This document shows, piece after piece, positions 54,710 through 63,813 of a stretch of 64,000 bases of DNA. The notes under the pieces were generated by a model. The model was not told where the DNA came from, ran no database searches, and was given only the letters and a program-made list of their open reading frames with translations. The DNA is taken from assembly GCF_029891735.1 (NCBI RefSeq), contig NZ_JANQDH010000078.1, positions 1 to 64,000 on the forward strand, written 5' to 3'. Source of the stretch: Chrysosporum bergii ANA360D (GTDB taxonomy: Bacteria > Cyanobacteriota > Cyanobacteriia > Cyanobacteriales > Nostocaceae). Both the position numbers and the translations under genes were made by a program. Each line of letters begins with the position of its first letter. Within the stretch, counting starts at the first letter, position 1.

Positions 54710-57700
54710 GTATATGGTGCAGGCTATATAATAAATCTGGCGTTGTGTAGGGCTTGGAAAGAACTAGAGTAATATTTGCATTTGCCAAAGCTTCCTGAGA
54801 GTTAATGCCGCTACAGGCAATGATTAGCACCTGCTGGTTCATTTTTTGTAAGGTGCGAATGGCAGTGATGCCATCCATTTCCGGCATCATAATATCCATT
54901 AAAACCACGCTGATATCCTGTTTGTACTGGGCATAAAGTGCGATCGCTTCAATGCCATTACTAGCAGTGAGGATTCTATAATTATGTTTTTCTAAGACAA
55001 TTTTGGCAATCTCGCGAATTTCAGCTTCATCATCCACAAATAAAATAAGCTCTCCGTTACCAGGAAATATTTCCAAATTATTAATTTCCAGTGATTCGGT
55101 GACTTCCACCGCAGGTAAGAACAACTCAAATTTACTGCCTTGCTGGACTATGCTAGATACATTAATAAAACCACCGTGGCTTTTAATAATTCCCAGCACC
55201 GTTGACAGCCCCAAACCTGTACCTTTGCCCACTGGTTTGGTAGTAAAAAAAGGATCAAAAATTTTATCTAATATTTCTGGTGGTATCCCCATTCCCGTGT
55301 CGGCAACAGTCATGACAACATAATAGCCCACTTGGGCATCAAGATTCATTCTGGCATAGGCTTCATCAATAAGCATATTTTTTGCAGAAATAGTGACCAT
55401 ACCACCTGTCGGCATAGCATCACGGGCATTAACTACCAAGTTCATGAGTACTTGATGCAGTTGTGTCGCATCTCCTAAAACAGCCCATAGGTCCTTCGGT
55501 ATGGTGATGGCAAATTTAATAGATTTGGGAAATGTTTGTTGAGCTATCTGAGTAATTTCGGTAATTATGTGTTTAAGTTGAACTATGGTAGGTTCTCCCC
55601 TAAATCCTCGGGCAAAAGACAAAACTTGTTTCACTAAAGCCGCTCCCCGTTTAGTGTTGCTTTCGATAATTGCTAGTAAATTGTGATAATGTTCTTTATT
55701 TTGAGGACATTTCATCTGTAGTAGTTGAGATGCTGCCAAAATTGGTGTCAAGATATTGTTCAGGTCGTGAGCAATTCCACCTGCTAAAGTGCCCAAGCTT
55801 TCCAATCTTTGAGCGCGTAAAAACTGATCTTCCAGTTGTTTTTTTTCTGTAACGTCAGTATCAACAGAAAGTATGGATGTTGGTTGTCCTGCTGGATCAT
55901 ACATCAAAGTCCAACGGCTTTCCACAATAATTTCTTGTCCAGACTGGGTAAATCTAGTTAACTCACCCTGCCATGAGCCAGACTCGGTTAAAGTTTGTAG
56001 GGCAGTTTTTAGGGCTGCTTTCAGTTGCGGTGAAGTTTTTTTGTAAAAAAGATCCTCGGGTTTTTTGCCTACAGCCTCTTGTGCCTGCCAACCATATATA
56101 CGTTCTGCACCTTTGTTCCAGAATAAGATTGTACTTTCAAAATCTATAACTAAAATGGCATCAGTAGCAATATCGAGCAAGGCCGCCTGCTGGCGAATTT
56201 TCTCTTGGGCTTGTTTGGGTTCGTCGATGCGCTTAGTTGTACCAATTAACCGTATTGGCTGACCTAATTCGTTAAAAAACACCTTACCTTTTTCACGTAG
56301 CCAGTGAATACTGCCATCAGGCCAAACAATGCGAAATTCGCACTTGTATTCATTTGTTTCCTCAATACTGCGAGCTATCACCCCGGACAAATATTCTCCG
56401 TCTTCAGGGTGAATTAATTTGAAGAAGTCCTCTATGGTTTCAGAATCCACACTACCGGGCAAACCATACATCAGCGCCATATTAGGAGAGCATACTATTT
56501 GATTAGTGAGAAAATCCCAGTCCCAAATACCCATTTCCGCAGCCTCCAGAGCTAAACTTAGTCGCGCTTCACCCTCTCGCAGTGAATCTTCTATTTGCTT
56601 GCGTTCGGTGACATCCCTACCAACCGCCTGCAATTCCACGATCTCTCCCTTTTGATTCTTAATTGCTGTAGCGTTCCATTGCACCCAACGCATACCGTTA
56701 ACTGTTAACAAACGTTGCTCCTCTGTGATGAAGCAATGGGGTGGGGATATCAAGTGCATGATATTTTCTAAGAATTTGGGCAAGTCATCTGGATGAAAAA
56801 ACTGAAACATCGACTCACCCAGTAAATTTGCCAATGGCTGACCCAGCGCTTGACTCACTATTGTATTAGCAAAGGTAACTCTTCCCTGCAAATCTAGGCG
56901 GATAATCAAGTCGGTTTGAGTTTCCACCATCTGGCGATAAAGTTTCTCGCTTTGCCTCAATGACTCTTCCACACGTTGGCGCTCAGTGATTTCCATGTGC
57001 AAAAGCTGGTTGGCTGTGCTTAACTCATTAGTACGTTCTAATACCCGGATTTCTAGCTCTTCACTGGCTTGGCATAATTTCGCTTCTACTTGTTTGCGGG
57101 GGGTAATGTCACACAGCAGCCAGCGCCAACCCATCCTCTGACCCTGTGAGTTGTATATTGCCGCTGCTTTGACACTAGCAGGGAAGGGTCGCCCATTCCT
57201 GGGCTGGAGGTGAATTTCCCAGTCGTCTACCCGGTCTAAAGTCTGGAGTTGAATAATAAAATTTTGGCGTTCTTGTTCAGCAATAAATAGAATTAACGGT
57301 TTACCCACTAGATGATTTTGTTGAACACCTAGCAAGGTGGCTGCTGCATGGTTAGCTTCTTGAATCACACCTGTGGCATCGCTGACTAAGTAGCCATGGG
57401 GGGCAAAGTTAAATAAGTCTTGATAGCGCTCTCGCTCTAATTCTGCAATTTCTCTAGCAACCCCCAGTTCTTCGTTTTGTTGACGCAACTCTTCTTCTAC
57501 CATCTGAAGCTCTTCCAGGGTTTGCTGGAGTTCTTCATTAATTGCCATGAGTTCAGCTGTTTGTGCGTCTAACCATTTTTTTAAATAGGTGTGAGTTTGG
57601 CGGCCCATTGGGTCTGATGGCTGATTTGTTGACTCTCCAGTTAGGGGGCAGATTTCTACCAGATTAACCCCATTGATAAAATCAATGGTTTTGAGTAGGG

Positions 57701-58145
57701 TAGTTTCGGTAACAAGTCCCAGTAATTGCCCTTGTTGATCTAAGATGGGTAGATGGCGAATTTGATGTTGACGTAGTAGCGACAAAGCTGTAAAAATATC
57801 TTGGGAGTTGGATGGTGTTAGGGTAATGACTGGCTGCACCATCACCTCTGCAATTTTTACCTCCGATACATTTATCCGGTTGGCAGTAACTCTCAATACA
57901 TCTTTAGTTGTAAAAATACCTAGAAGATGACCACCTTCAACAACCAATATACAAGTATTAGACCGACAAATTTCCCTGTTGTTAACTAACTCATTTGAGT
58001 CCGTTGGTGAATAATTAATACTTCGTTCTTGATTCATTAAGATAATGGCATCGACTACATAAGTATCAGGACTAATCGTTAGTGGACATTGATCCATAGC
58101 GTGATATAAATTAGGCAAATCAATTAGCTGATTGTTGAATCTCAT
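54660..58145 (-). CDS. CBS-PAS hybrid histidine kinase with MITE-derived C-terminus
   Basis: This is a soluble sensor kinase of about 1160 residues. Counted from the possible GTG start at 58187 (1175 residues), a CBS pair occupies about 30-170 and a coiled coil 205-255. Four PAS domains follow at about 255-365, 415-530, 538-655 and 668-785. HisKA has GIAHDLNN (His807), HATPase has NLVVNARDAMPTGG, DTGMGIPP and GTGLGLST, and a receiver domain has VDDE, Asp1098 in LMDIMMPEMDG and SKPY. The ATG at 58143-58145 (MRFNNQL) is the other start. CBS domains suggest nucleotide sensing and PAS domains redox or light sensing. The last 14 residues (NRMGLEAPPSRTAF) are encoded by the MITE end. Confidence 0.92.
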   Translation of the reverse strand: MRFNNQLIDLPNLYHAMDQCPLTISPDTYVVDAIILMNQERSINYSPTDSNELVNNREICRSNTCILVVEGGHLLGIFTTKDVLRVTANRINVSEVKIAEVMVQPVITLTPSNSQDIFTALSLLRQHQIRHLPILDQQGQLLGLVTETTLLKTIDFINGVNLVEICPLTGESTNQPSDPMGRQTHTYLKKWLDAQTAELMAINEELQQTLEELQMVEEELRQQNEELGVAREIAELERERYQDLFNFAPHGYLVSDATGVIQEANHAAATLLGVQQNHLVGKPLILFIAEQERQNFIIQLQTLDRVDDWEIHLQPRNGRPFPASVKAAAIYNSQGQRMGWRWLLCDITPRKQVEAKLCQASEELEIRVLERTNELSTANQLLHMEITERQRVEESLRQSEKLYRQMVETQTDLIIRLDLQGRVTFANTIVSQALGQPLANLLGESMFQFFHPDDLPKFLENIMHLISPPHCFITEEQRLLTVNGMRWVQWNATAIKNQKGEIVELQAVGRDVTERKQIEDSLREGEARLSLALEAAEMGIWDWDFLTNQIVCSPNMALMYGLPGSVDSETIEDFFKLIHPEDGEYLSGVIARSIEETNEYKCEFRIVWPDGSIHWLREKGKVFFNELGQPIRLIGTTKRIDEPKQAQEKIRQQAALLDIATDAILVIDFESTILFWNKGAERIYGWQAQEAVGKKPEDLFYKKTSPQLKAALKTALQTLTESGSWQGELTRFTQSGQEIIVESRWTLMYDPAGQPTSILSVDTDVTEKKQLEDQFLRAQRLESLGTLAGGIAHDLNNILTPILAASQLLQMKCPQNKEHYHNLLAIIESNTKRGAALVKQVLSFARGFRGEPTIVQLKHIITEITQIAQQTFPKSIKFAITIPKDLWAVLGDATQLHQVLMNLVVNARDAMPTGGMVTISAKNMLIDEAYARMNLDAQVGYYVVMTVADTGMGIPPEILDKIFDPFFTTKPVGKGTGLGLSTVLGIIKSHGGFINVSSIVQQGSKFELFLPAVEVTESLEINNLEIFPGNGELILFVDDEAEIREIAKIVLEKHNYRILTASNGIEAIALYAQYKQDISVVLMDIMMPEMDGITAIRTLQKMNQQVLIIACSGINSQEALANANITLVLSKPYTTPDLLYSLHHILTNRMGLEAPPSRTAF

Positions 58146-59204
58146 GGTTGATCCATCAGTTTTTATTATCTGATTGACATTGATCACAGTTATGTAGAAT
58201 TATTGAGAAAATCTAAAAATGCTGGGATTTAAAAAGGTCTCCAGTAGCTATAGCCTAGAGGTTGTGGGGGTGTTAACTAAATTTTTGTAGTTCCCAAACC
58301 TAATTATATTGCTGAATTGGGTAAACTGGAGTTTATCTATTTTTATGGGGATACCATTGGCTTTGCTAGTTCCATAGGTAATCACCATGGAGCCACTAAA
58401 CACCCAATTCTCTTAATTTTAAGATACTACAAATTGAAGCCCCGAATGTGGGTACTGATAATTTTTCTGATTGGGTTGAAGCGGACCTACTGTTCAAGCT
58501 GGTTATAACGAATTCTCCCCAAGTCAGATACATCCTTAGCCGGCAAGATGCTCGCACTGCAAGACGATCATTTACATTTGTATCTGACGTGTTTAAGAAA
58601 TGCTATCAGTAAAATAGCTGATGTTTTAAATTTTACTTAAATTATCTTTTCCCTAAGTGCAACACATAAGTAACTACAGTTTTTTAGGTTTACCATAGCC
58701 TAATTCATGTGCGTATTTAGTTGATTTTGTCAATCAATTTGTTGTTTATATGTGTTATCAGTTGACGGTATACATGACAGCAATGTTGGGCAAAATGTCA
58801 GTCATGAATGGTTGCCAAAAGGAAGGATTAAGGATAAAGTTAAGGAAAAGTGTTAATTTAGTAATTATTTGGGGAACTCCATATCCAAAAAGAATCGTCA
58901 CTCATGGTAATTTTATATCTTCCCTGCACTTTATGACAAACACTCAAGCTACCCAAGCCAAGCCTTGCTACCAAGGCAAAAAACCATTAATATCTGAGTT
59001 TCCCTATGAGGTTCCCTACTTGGAGACCTTCTTAGTGCCGCCAAACCCATGGGGGGTGGTGGTGGCGTTTCCGGGGCTAGTGCAGCAATGTTGGCAGGGT
59101 GTTGGGGATATATCCTATGATTAAATTTAAGCCTGGTGCAAGAGGTGAGTAATACCCTTGCGTTTGATCATTCCCACAATCTAAATCTATATCAAAAATT
59201 ATTT
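58146..59204. other. 1.06-kb region between the kinase and adenylate cyclase genes
   Basis: This stretch holds a copy of the dispersed repeat (58546-58606) and the upstream region of the cyclase gene. Two plus-strand ORFs (58317-58508 and 58750-59124) have no ribosome binding site and match nothing I recognise, so I do not call them genes. No hairpin terminator stands out. Confidence 0.5.
58546..58606 (+). repeat. Dispersed repeat, copy D
   Basis: AGATGCTCGCACTGCAAGACG, GATCATTTACATTTGTATCT and GTGTTTAAGAAATGCTAT align over the whole length with copy A (14106-14163) with few differences. Confidence 0.75.
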
Positions 59205-61787
59205 ATGTCAATTCATGAAAGTAGTTTTGGGGAGAATGCAGATTTAATTATTGGTATTGCCAACCAAGGACATTACTACTTGCAACCAAATTCTTCTGTT
59301 GGTAGTTTGGCGAGACAAAAAGGAACTATCTCAAGTTTTCTGGCTCCCCTGACCCAGGACACCTTTAAACAAGTTGTGACAGAAGTGGAGCAAAAATTAC
59401 AAATTGTGCATCAAACCCTATCAATGTTAGATTATCAAGGGTTTGAAACAATTCTCCAAGAAATGCTGCACTCGATTACCTTCAAAACAGGAGAATTACT
59501 AGGAGCAGACCGGACAACAATATTTTTATTGGATGAAGAGAAACAAGAACTGTGGTCAATTTTAGCTGAGGGGGAAGGAGAAAGTTCTCTAGAAATTCGG
59601 ATTCCAGCCGATAAAGGGATTGCAGGGGAAGTTGCTACTTTTAAAAAAGTAATCAATATTCCGTTTGATTTTTATGAAGATCCCCGTTCAGGATTTGCTA
59701 AACAGCAAGATAAGAGAACGGGGTATCGTACCTATACAATGCTAGCTTTACCGCTATTAAATGAACAGGGAAAATTAGTGGCGGTAGTGCAATTATTGAA
59801 TAAATTAAAATCATCAATTAATCAAAATATTACCCTCGCAGAGCGGATTGATACTGAGGGATTTACTAGGGCTGATGAACAATTATTTCAAGAATTTGCT
59901 CCTTCAATTCGGTTGATGTTAGAGTCTTCACGTTCTTTTTATGTGGCGACTCAAAAACAAAGAGCGTTAGCAGCTTTGATGAAGGCGATTAAGTCTTTGA
60001 GTCAAAGTAGTTTGGATTTAGAAGATACCTTGAATCGGGTGATGGAAGAGGCCAAGGAACTAATGAATGCCGATCGCAGTACCTTGTGGCTGATAGATAA
60101 GGATAAAAATGAGTTATGGACTAAAATCAACCACGATGATGGTTCTACAGGGGAATTACGAGTACCTATCGGTAAGGGCTTTGCCGGTATGGTGGCTGCA
60201 TCTGGACAAAAGCTGAATATTCCCTTTGATTTGTATGACCATCCTGACGCGGACACCGCTAAAGAAATAGATCAGAAAAATGGCTATCGTACCTGTAGTT
60301 TATTATGTATGCCAGTGTTTAACACTGATCAGGAATTGATTGGGGTGACTCAGTTAATTAATAAAAGGAAATCAGGGGATTTTCTGGCATATAATCCATC
60401 TATGTGGCCTAGAGCGCCTGAGTGCTTCCAAGCAAGTTTTGACAGCCAAGATGAAGAATTTATGGAAGCATTTAATATTCAAGCAGGAGTAGCACTACAA
60501 AATGCTAAGTTGTTTGCTACTGTCAAGCAACAAGAACAAATGCAACGCGATATTTTGCGTAGTCTTTCTAATGGTGTGATTTCCACAGATAAATCTGGGT
60601 TAATTATTACGGCTAATGAAACTGCTAAACATTTGTTAGGACTAAACTCGGAAGATTATTTGGAAGGTAAATTAATTACTGAAACCATCTGTATTAAAGA
60701 AGGTGACTTTAGTAAATTGTATCAGGAGGCTATACAGTCCAAAGAGGTCAATGTTTCTCAGCAATATTACCCTGATCGTACACTGATGAGTAATGGCGTA
60801 GACCAGCACAGTATTAATTTGTCAATCAACACCATAGCTGATGTCAGCGAGCCAGATCAAATCCGGGGTGCGGTGGTGGTGATGGAAGATATCAGCGATG
60901 AAAAACGCCTCAAAAGTACGATGTACCGCTACATGACCCAGGAATTAGCTGAGGAATTACTCAAGTTGGATGATGCTAAATTAGGAGGCGATCGCAAAGA
61001 AGTTTCCATTTTATTTTCTGATATTCGCGGTTACACCTCTTTGACAGAAAATTTAGAGGCTGAAGAAGTGGTGAGTATGCTAAATGAATATTTTGAGTCC
61101 ATGGTAGAAGCAGTGTTTAAACATAAAGGCACTCTGGATAAATATATTGGGGATGCCATTATGGCTGTATTTGGTTCGCCTCTACCTTTGCAAAACCATG
61201 CTTGGATGGCGGTGCAAACCTCCATAGAAATGCGTCATCGCTTGGAGGAATTTAATCAACGTCGCCAAGCAGCTGGTAAGCCAAAAATTAAAATTGGCAT
61301 TGGCATCAATTCCGACACTGTGATTAGCGGTAATATTGGTTCGAGTAAGCGGATGGAATTTACTGCCATTGGTGATGGGGTGAATCTTGGTTCTAGGTTA
61401 GAAAGTATTACTAAACATTACGGCTGTGACATTATTATCAGTGAGAATACTTTTAAACCTTGCCAAGATAATATTTGGGCGAGAGAATTAGACTACATTC
61501 GTGTCAAAGGTAGAAGTGAACCAGTGGCTATTTACGAATTGGTGGGTCTGCGTTCCGACTCTGTGAGTAGCGAAAAATTACAATTAATTGAGCATTATCA
61601 TCAGGGAAGGGAGTATTACCTTAATCGCCAGTTTAAATATGCTAGGGGTGAGTTTACCAAAGTTTTAGGAGTTGATAACCAAGATAAGGCTGCCATGCTG
61701 CATCTGCTACGGTGTCAGCACTGGCTGCAATCCCCCCCCACAGATTTGGAATGGGATCAGGGAGTTTGGACTTTTGAAGAGAAGTAA
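59205..61787 (+). CDS. CyaB-type adenylate cyclase (GAF-GAF-PAS-cyclase)
   Basis: Started at the ATG at 59205 this has 860 residues, the size of the Anabaena CyaB1/CyaB2 enzymes; a GTG at 59136 would add 23. There are tandem GAF domains (about 79-235 and 272-435), each with the NKxnFx3DE cyclic-nucleotide signature (NKLKS...FTRADE and NKRKS...FDSQDE). A PAS domain (about 445-560) and a class III cyclase domain (about 598-755) follow. Metal-binding aspartates are in LFSDIRGYTSL and KYIGDAIMAVFG. Adenine-recognising residues are in SSKRMEFTAIGDGVNLGSRL, with Thr in place of Asp as in class IIIb. A C-terminal TPR-like tail follows. cAMP binding to the GAF domain would activate it, as shown for CyaB1. 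Confidence 0.93.
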   Translation: MSIHESSFGENADLIIGIANQGHYYLQPNSSVGSLARQKGTISSFLAPLTQDTFKQVVTEVEQKLQIVHQTLSMLDYQGFETILQEMLHSITFKTGELLGADRTTIFLLDEEKQELWSILAEGEGESSLEIRIPADKGIAGEVATFKKVINIPFDFYEDPRSGFAKQQDKRTGYRTYTMLALPLLNEQGKLVAVVQLLNKLKSSINQNITLAERIDTEGFTRADEQLFQEFAPSIRLMLESSRSFYVATQKQRALAALMKAIKSLSQSSLDLEDTLNRVMEEAKELMNADRSTLWLIDKDKNELWTKINHDDGSTGELRVPIGKGFAGMVAASGQKLNIPFDLYDHPDADTAKEIDQKNGYRTCSLLCMPVFNTDQELIGVTQLINKRKSGDFLAYNPSMWPRAPECFQASFDSQDEEFMEAFNIQAGVALQNAKLFATVKQQEQMQRDILRSLSNGVISTDKSGLIITANETAKHLLGLNSEDYLEGKLITETICIKEGDFSKLYQEAIQSKEVNVSQQYYPDRTLMSNGVDQHSINLSINTIADVSEPDQIRGAVVVMEDISDEKRLKSTMYRYMTQELAEELLKLDDAKLGGDRKEVSILFSDIRGYTSLTENLEAEEVVSMLNEYFESMVEAVFKHKGTLDKYIGDAIMAVFGSPLPLQNHAWMAVQTSIEMRHRLEEFNQRRQAAGKPKIKIGIGINSDTVISGNIGSSKRMEFTAIGDGVNLGSRLESITKHYGCDIIISENTFKPCQDNIWARELDYIRVKGRSEPVAIYELVGLRSDSVSSEKLQLIEHYHQGREYYLNRQFKYARGEFTKVLGVDNQDKAAMLHLLRCQHWLQSPPTDLEWDQGVWTFEEK

Positions 61788-61816
61788 ACTAACTATGTTG
61801 GCTCGTATAAGGCAAT

Positions 61817-61847
61817 GTAGAGACGATTTTACCCCAAACGTCTCCAC
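61817..61847 (+). terminator. GTAGAGACG-type hairpin after the cyclase gene
   Basis: GTAGAGACG (61817-61825) pairs with CGTCTCCAC (61839-61847) with one mismatch, 29 bases after the cyclase stop and between convergent genes. The GTAGAGACG...CGTCTCTAC palindrome is a frequent dispersed repeat in Nostoc-type genomes. Confidence 0.6.
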
Positions 61848-61886
61848 AGAAGTTTGTATTTGCTGGTATTACCAGCCCGGTGATCA

Positions 61887-62165
61887 CTAAAATCCCTGTG
61901 CAAATGAAAGGGCTGTTAGGTTTCTGAGTAAGCCACCCACTAAATTTAGTGCCACAAAGGCCAAAATAGGGGAAAAGTCCATACCACCCAATGGGGGAAT
62001 AATTGAGCGGAAAAGATTTAGATAAGGATCGGTAATTTGACTCAAAGCCGCAAAGGGTTGATTATACCAGTTGATGGTGGGGAACCAAGTTAATAAAACT
62101 CGAATAATTAGCAAGTAGCTATAGAAGGTGACAAAGGTTGCCAAAGTGGTAAACAGTAAATTCAT
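61887..62165 (-). CDS. YggT-family membrane protein
   Basis: This 92-residue protein has two hydrophobic segments (LLFTTLATFVTFYSYLLIIRVLL and DFSPILAFVALNLVGGLL). Between them lies the YggT signature TWFPTINWYNQPFAALSQITDPYLNLFRSIIPPLGGMD. In cyanobacteria YggT relatives (Ycf19/CCB3-like) are linked to thylakoid or cytochrome b6f assembly and nucleoid distribution, but no specific role can be read here. It is convergent with the adenylate cyclase gene and has its own start, preceded by GAAACCAACTTATCC with no strong Shine-Dalgarno sequence. Confidence 0.92.
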   Translation of the reverse strand: MNLLFTTLATFVTFYSYLLIIRVLLTWFPTINWYNQPFAALSQITDPYLNLFRSIIPPLGGMDFSPILAFVALNLVGGLLRNLTALSFAQGF

Positions 62166-62353
62166 GGATAAGTTGGTTTCCTGCTAAGTGTTAAAAATGG
62201 TCTTATTATTGATTTTAATTGAGTTAGCGTGATCAAGTGTGGGTTTGGGCACATTATCTACTATAGGAATCCGGTTTGATTGCTGGAATTACTCGTAAAT
62301 CAAATATTATTCCTATATTAGCCACCTTAGCTCCAGATAAACAGTTGTTTACT

Positions 62354-62704
62354 TTAAAAATCTTGGCTAAGGGAGGGATCATTCACTGACTGGGTTGAAC
62401 TGCTGTTGACGTTGCCTAACTGCTGTCTTACTTCGTCGATTGTGGCATTAAGTTGGGCAATTTTATCTTCAAGCGATCGCCTGGCTGTTTCCATTTCCAT
62501 AGCTTCGTTATCTGAGGCGAACATCCGCCGACGTTTGGGAAATACTTTTTTACTTCCTGTTTGTCCGTTGGTTAATTCTGTCTCTTCTGCTGTCAATTCT
62601 CCATTTTGTCGGGAAACAATTGCAGCACCGATAATACCTCCTACTATGCTACCAAAAATCGTCCCTGCTAAAAAACCACCTGCAAAACCATCACGTTGAC
62701 TCAT
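62354..62704 (-). CDS. Small glycine-zipper (YtxH-like) membrane protein
   Basis: This 116-residue protein has an N-terminal hydrophobic, glycine-spaced segment (GFAGGFLAGTIFGSIVGGIIGAAI, residues 6-29) resembling YtxH/glycine-zipper proteins. A basic stretch (KKVFPKRRRMF) and a C-terminal helical coiled-coil region (EMETARRSLEDKIAQLNATIDEVRQQLG) follow. Such proteins are widespread and conserved in cyanobacteria but without known function. It lies 44 bases after upp on the same strand, so it is probably in one transcription unit with it. Confidence 0.75.
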   Translation of the reverse strand: MSQRDGFAGGFLAGTIFGSIVGGIIGAAIVSRQNGELTAEETELTNGQTGSKKVFPKRRRMFASDNEAMEMETARRSLEDKIAQLNATIDEVRQQLGNVNSSSTQSVNDPSLSQDF

Positions 62705-62748
62705 AAATTACCGCCTTAGTTATTTTTCTCCCATAGCTGCATACTAGC

Positions 62749-63399
62749 TTATGTCCCATAAATGCGATCGCCTGCATCTCCTAATCCCGGTACTATATAC
62801 CCCTGATTATTAACTATTTCATCAATAGTTGCTGTGTAAACATTTAAACCAGCATAGGCTGCGCTCAGTTTTTGTAAAGCCGGTGGGGCTGCCACTACGC
62901 AAACAATTCTTGTCATAGCCGGGTCTATACCCCGTTGTGTTAATTCTGCCATTGCTAACATAATTGATCCCCCTGTTGCCAACATGGGGTCAGTGATTAA
63001 AACCCTAGTTTGGGGGTCAAACTTTTCTGGTAATTTATTCAAATAACAGGTAGGTTCAAGGGTTTCTTCATTGCGGACTAAGCCCAAATGGTATATTGAG
63101 GCTAGCGGCAACAAAGATTGCGCCCCTTCTAATAATCCCAGACCTGCCCGGAGAATGGGGACAACTGCCACGGGTACTTCTGGGTCTATCAAAGTAGCTG
63201 GACAGGAATCTAAGGGACTCTGTACCATGGTTTCCATGGTTGGTAACCACTCTCTGGCTGCTTCGTAGGTTAGCCATCTTCCTAATTCAGTTATGGCACT
63301 ACGAAATAATACCGGAGGCGTGGCGACATCACGGGCAACTGCCAGCCAGTGCTTGATTAAGGGATGGGGTGGAACATAAACACGCAGTTGTAGGGTCAT
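62749..63399 (-). CDS. upp: Uracil phosphoribosyltransferase
   Basis: This 216-residue pyrimidine-salvage enzyme makes UMP from uracil and PRPP. VVPILRAGLGLLEGAQSLLP, the PRPP-binding motif VLITDPMLATGGSIMLAMAEL and the uracil-binding C-terminal YIVPGLGDAGDRIYGT are canonical. The length matches the family. The N-terminus MTLQLRVYVPPHPLIKHWLAVARD is that of cyanobacterial Upp. PyrR (28752-29297) could share the reaction. It is divergent from crtH with a 414-bp intergenic region. Confidence 0.95.
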   Translation of the reverse strand: MTLQLRVYVPPHPLIKHWLAVARDVATPPVLFRSAITELGRWLTYEAAREWLPTMETMVQSPLDSCPATLIDPEVPVAVVPILRAGLGLLEGAQSLLPLASIYHLGLVRNEETLEPTCYLNKLPEKFDPQTRVLITDPMLATGGSIMLAMAELTQRGIDPAMTRIVCVVAAPPALQKLSAAYAGLNVYTATIDEIVNNQGYIVPGLGDAGDRIYGT

Positions 63400-63630
63400 A
63401 GCCGGATAATGGGGCTTTTATTTTGTAACTGCAACTCATCAGCCTGTCTACTCATGGTGACTGACCTAGATTTGCTGCCAAGTATTTTAACATCAAAGCA
63501 ACGGAAACGGTAGAGTTAGCTTTCATTTCTGCACAAAACTTAGGCTAACGGTAACTGAGTTGCTGTTTTTCCTTGGTTTTCAGGGTTTTTCTGCTTTGTT
63601 GAATTTATTGAAAAATTTTTTCATTAATAG

Positions 63631-63660
63631 TTGACATATATTCTCAATCAAAGCTATATT
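63631..63660 (+). promoter_or_regulatory. Sigma70-type promoter upstream of crtH
   Basis: TTGACA (63631-63636) and TATATT (63655-63660) are separated by 18 bases, a near-consensus promoter. Transcription would start near 63667, about 147 bases before the crtH start codon, giving a long leader. Confidence 0.6.
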
Positions 63661-63666
63661 ATTTTT

Positions 63667-63735
63667 AGTGTTCTCCTCTCTTTAAGGATCGGCAGACGGG
63701 ATTAGCCGGCAGTAGCGGGCTTGTCCCTCTTTTTA
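63667..63735 (+). ncRNA. Candidate leader RNA or attenuator upstream of crtH
   Basis: Downstream of the promoter lies GGGATTAGCC, a 9-10-base loop and GGGCTTGTCCC (63699-63728), which pair as GGGA/TCCC and GCC/GGC with an internal loop, then TCTTTTT. Together these look like a terminator for a ~70-base RNA, or an attenuator in the crtH leader. I do not recognise the sequence as a named RNA family. Confidence 0.4.
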
Positions 63736-63813
63736 TTGGAGTAAATTGCTATTGAGTATAAAGTGATATAAAATACTAATTTATCCGTTGTTTTAGATTG
63801 AGTATCTCGGTTT

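Larger units (their letters stand above)
63400..63813. other. 414-bp divergent spacer between upp and crtH
   Basis: This spacer holds a well-formed sigma70-type promoter (63631-63660), a possible short leader RNA with a terminator-like hairpin (63667-63735) and the remaining crtH leader. I see no ORF. Confidence 0.6.

Noticed and set aside
58317-58508. A 63-codon plus-strand ORF after the CBS-PAS kinase
   Set aside because: Short, no ribosome binding site, no known similarity; most likely random.
58750-59124. A 124-codon plus-strand ORF just before the adenylate cyclase gene
   Set aside because: No Shine-Dalgarno sequence and no recognisable family; it overlaps the leader of the cyclase. 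A shorter reading from 58933 is possible but equally unsupported.
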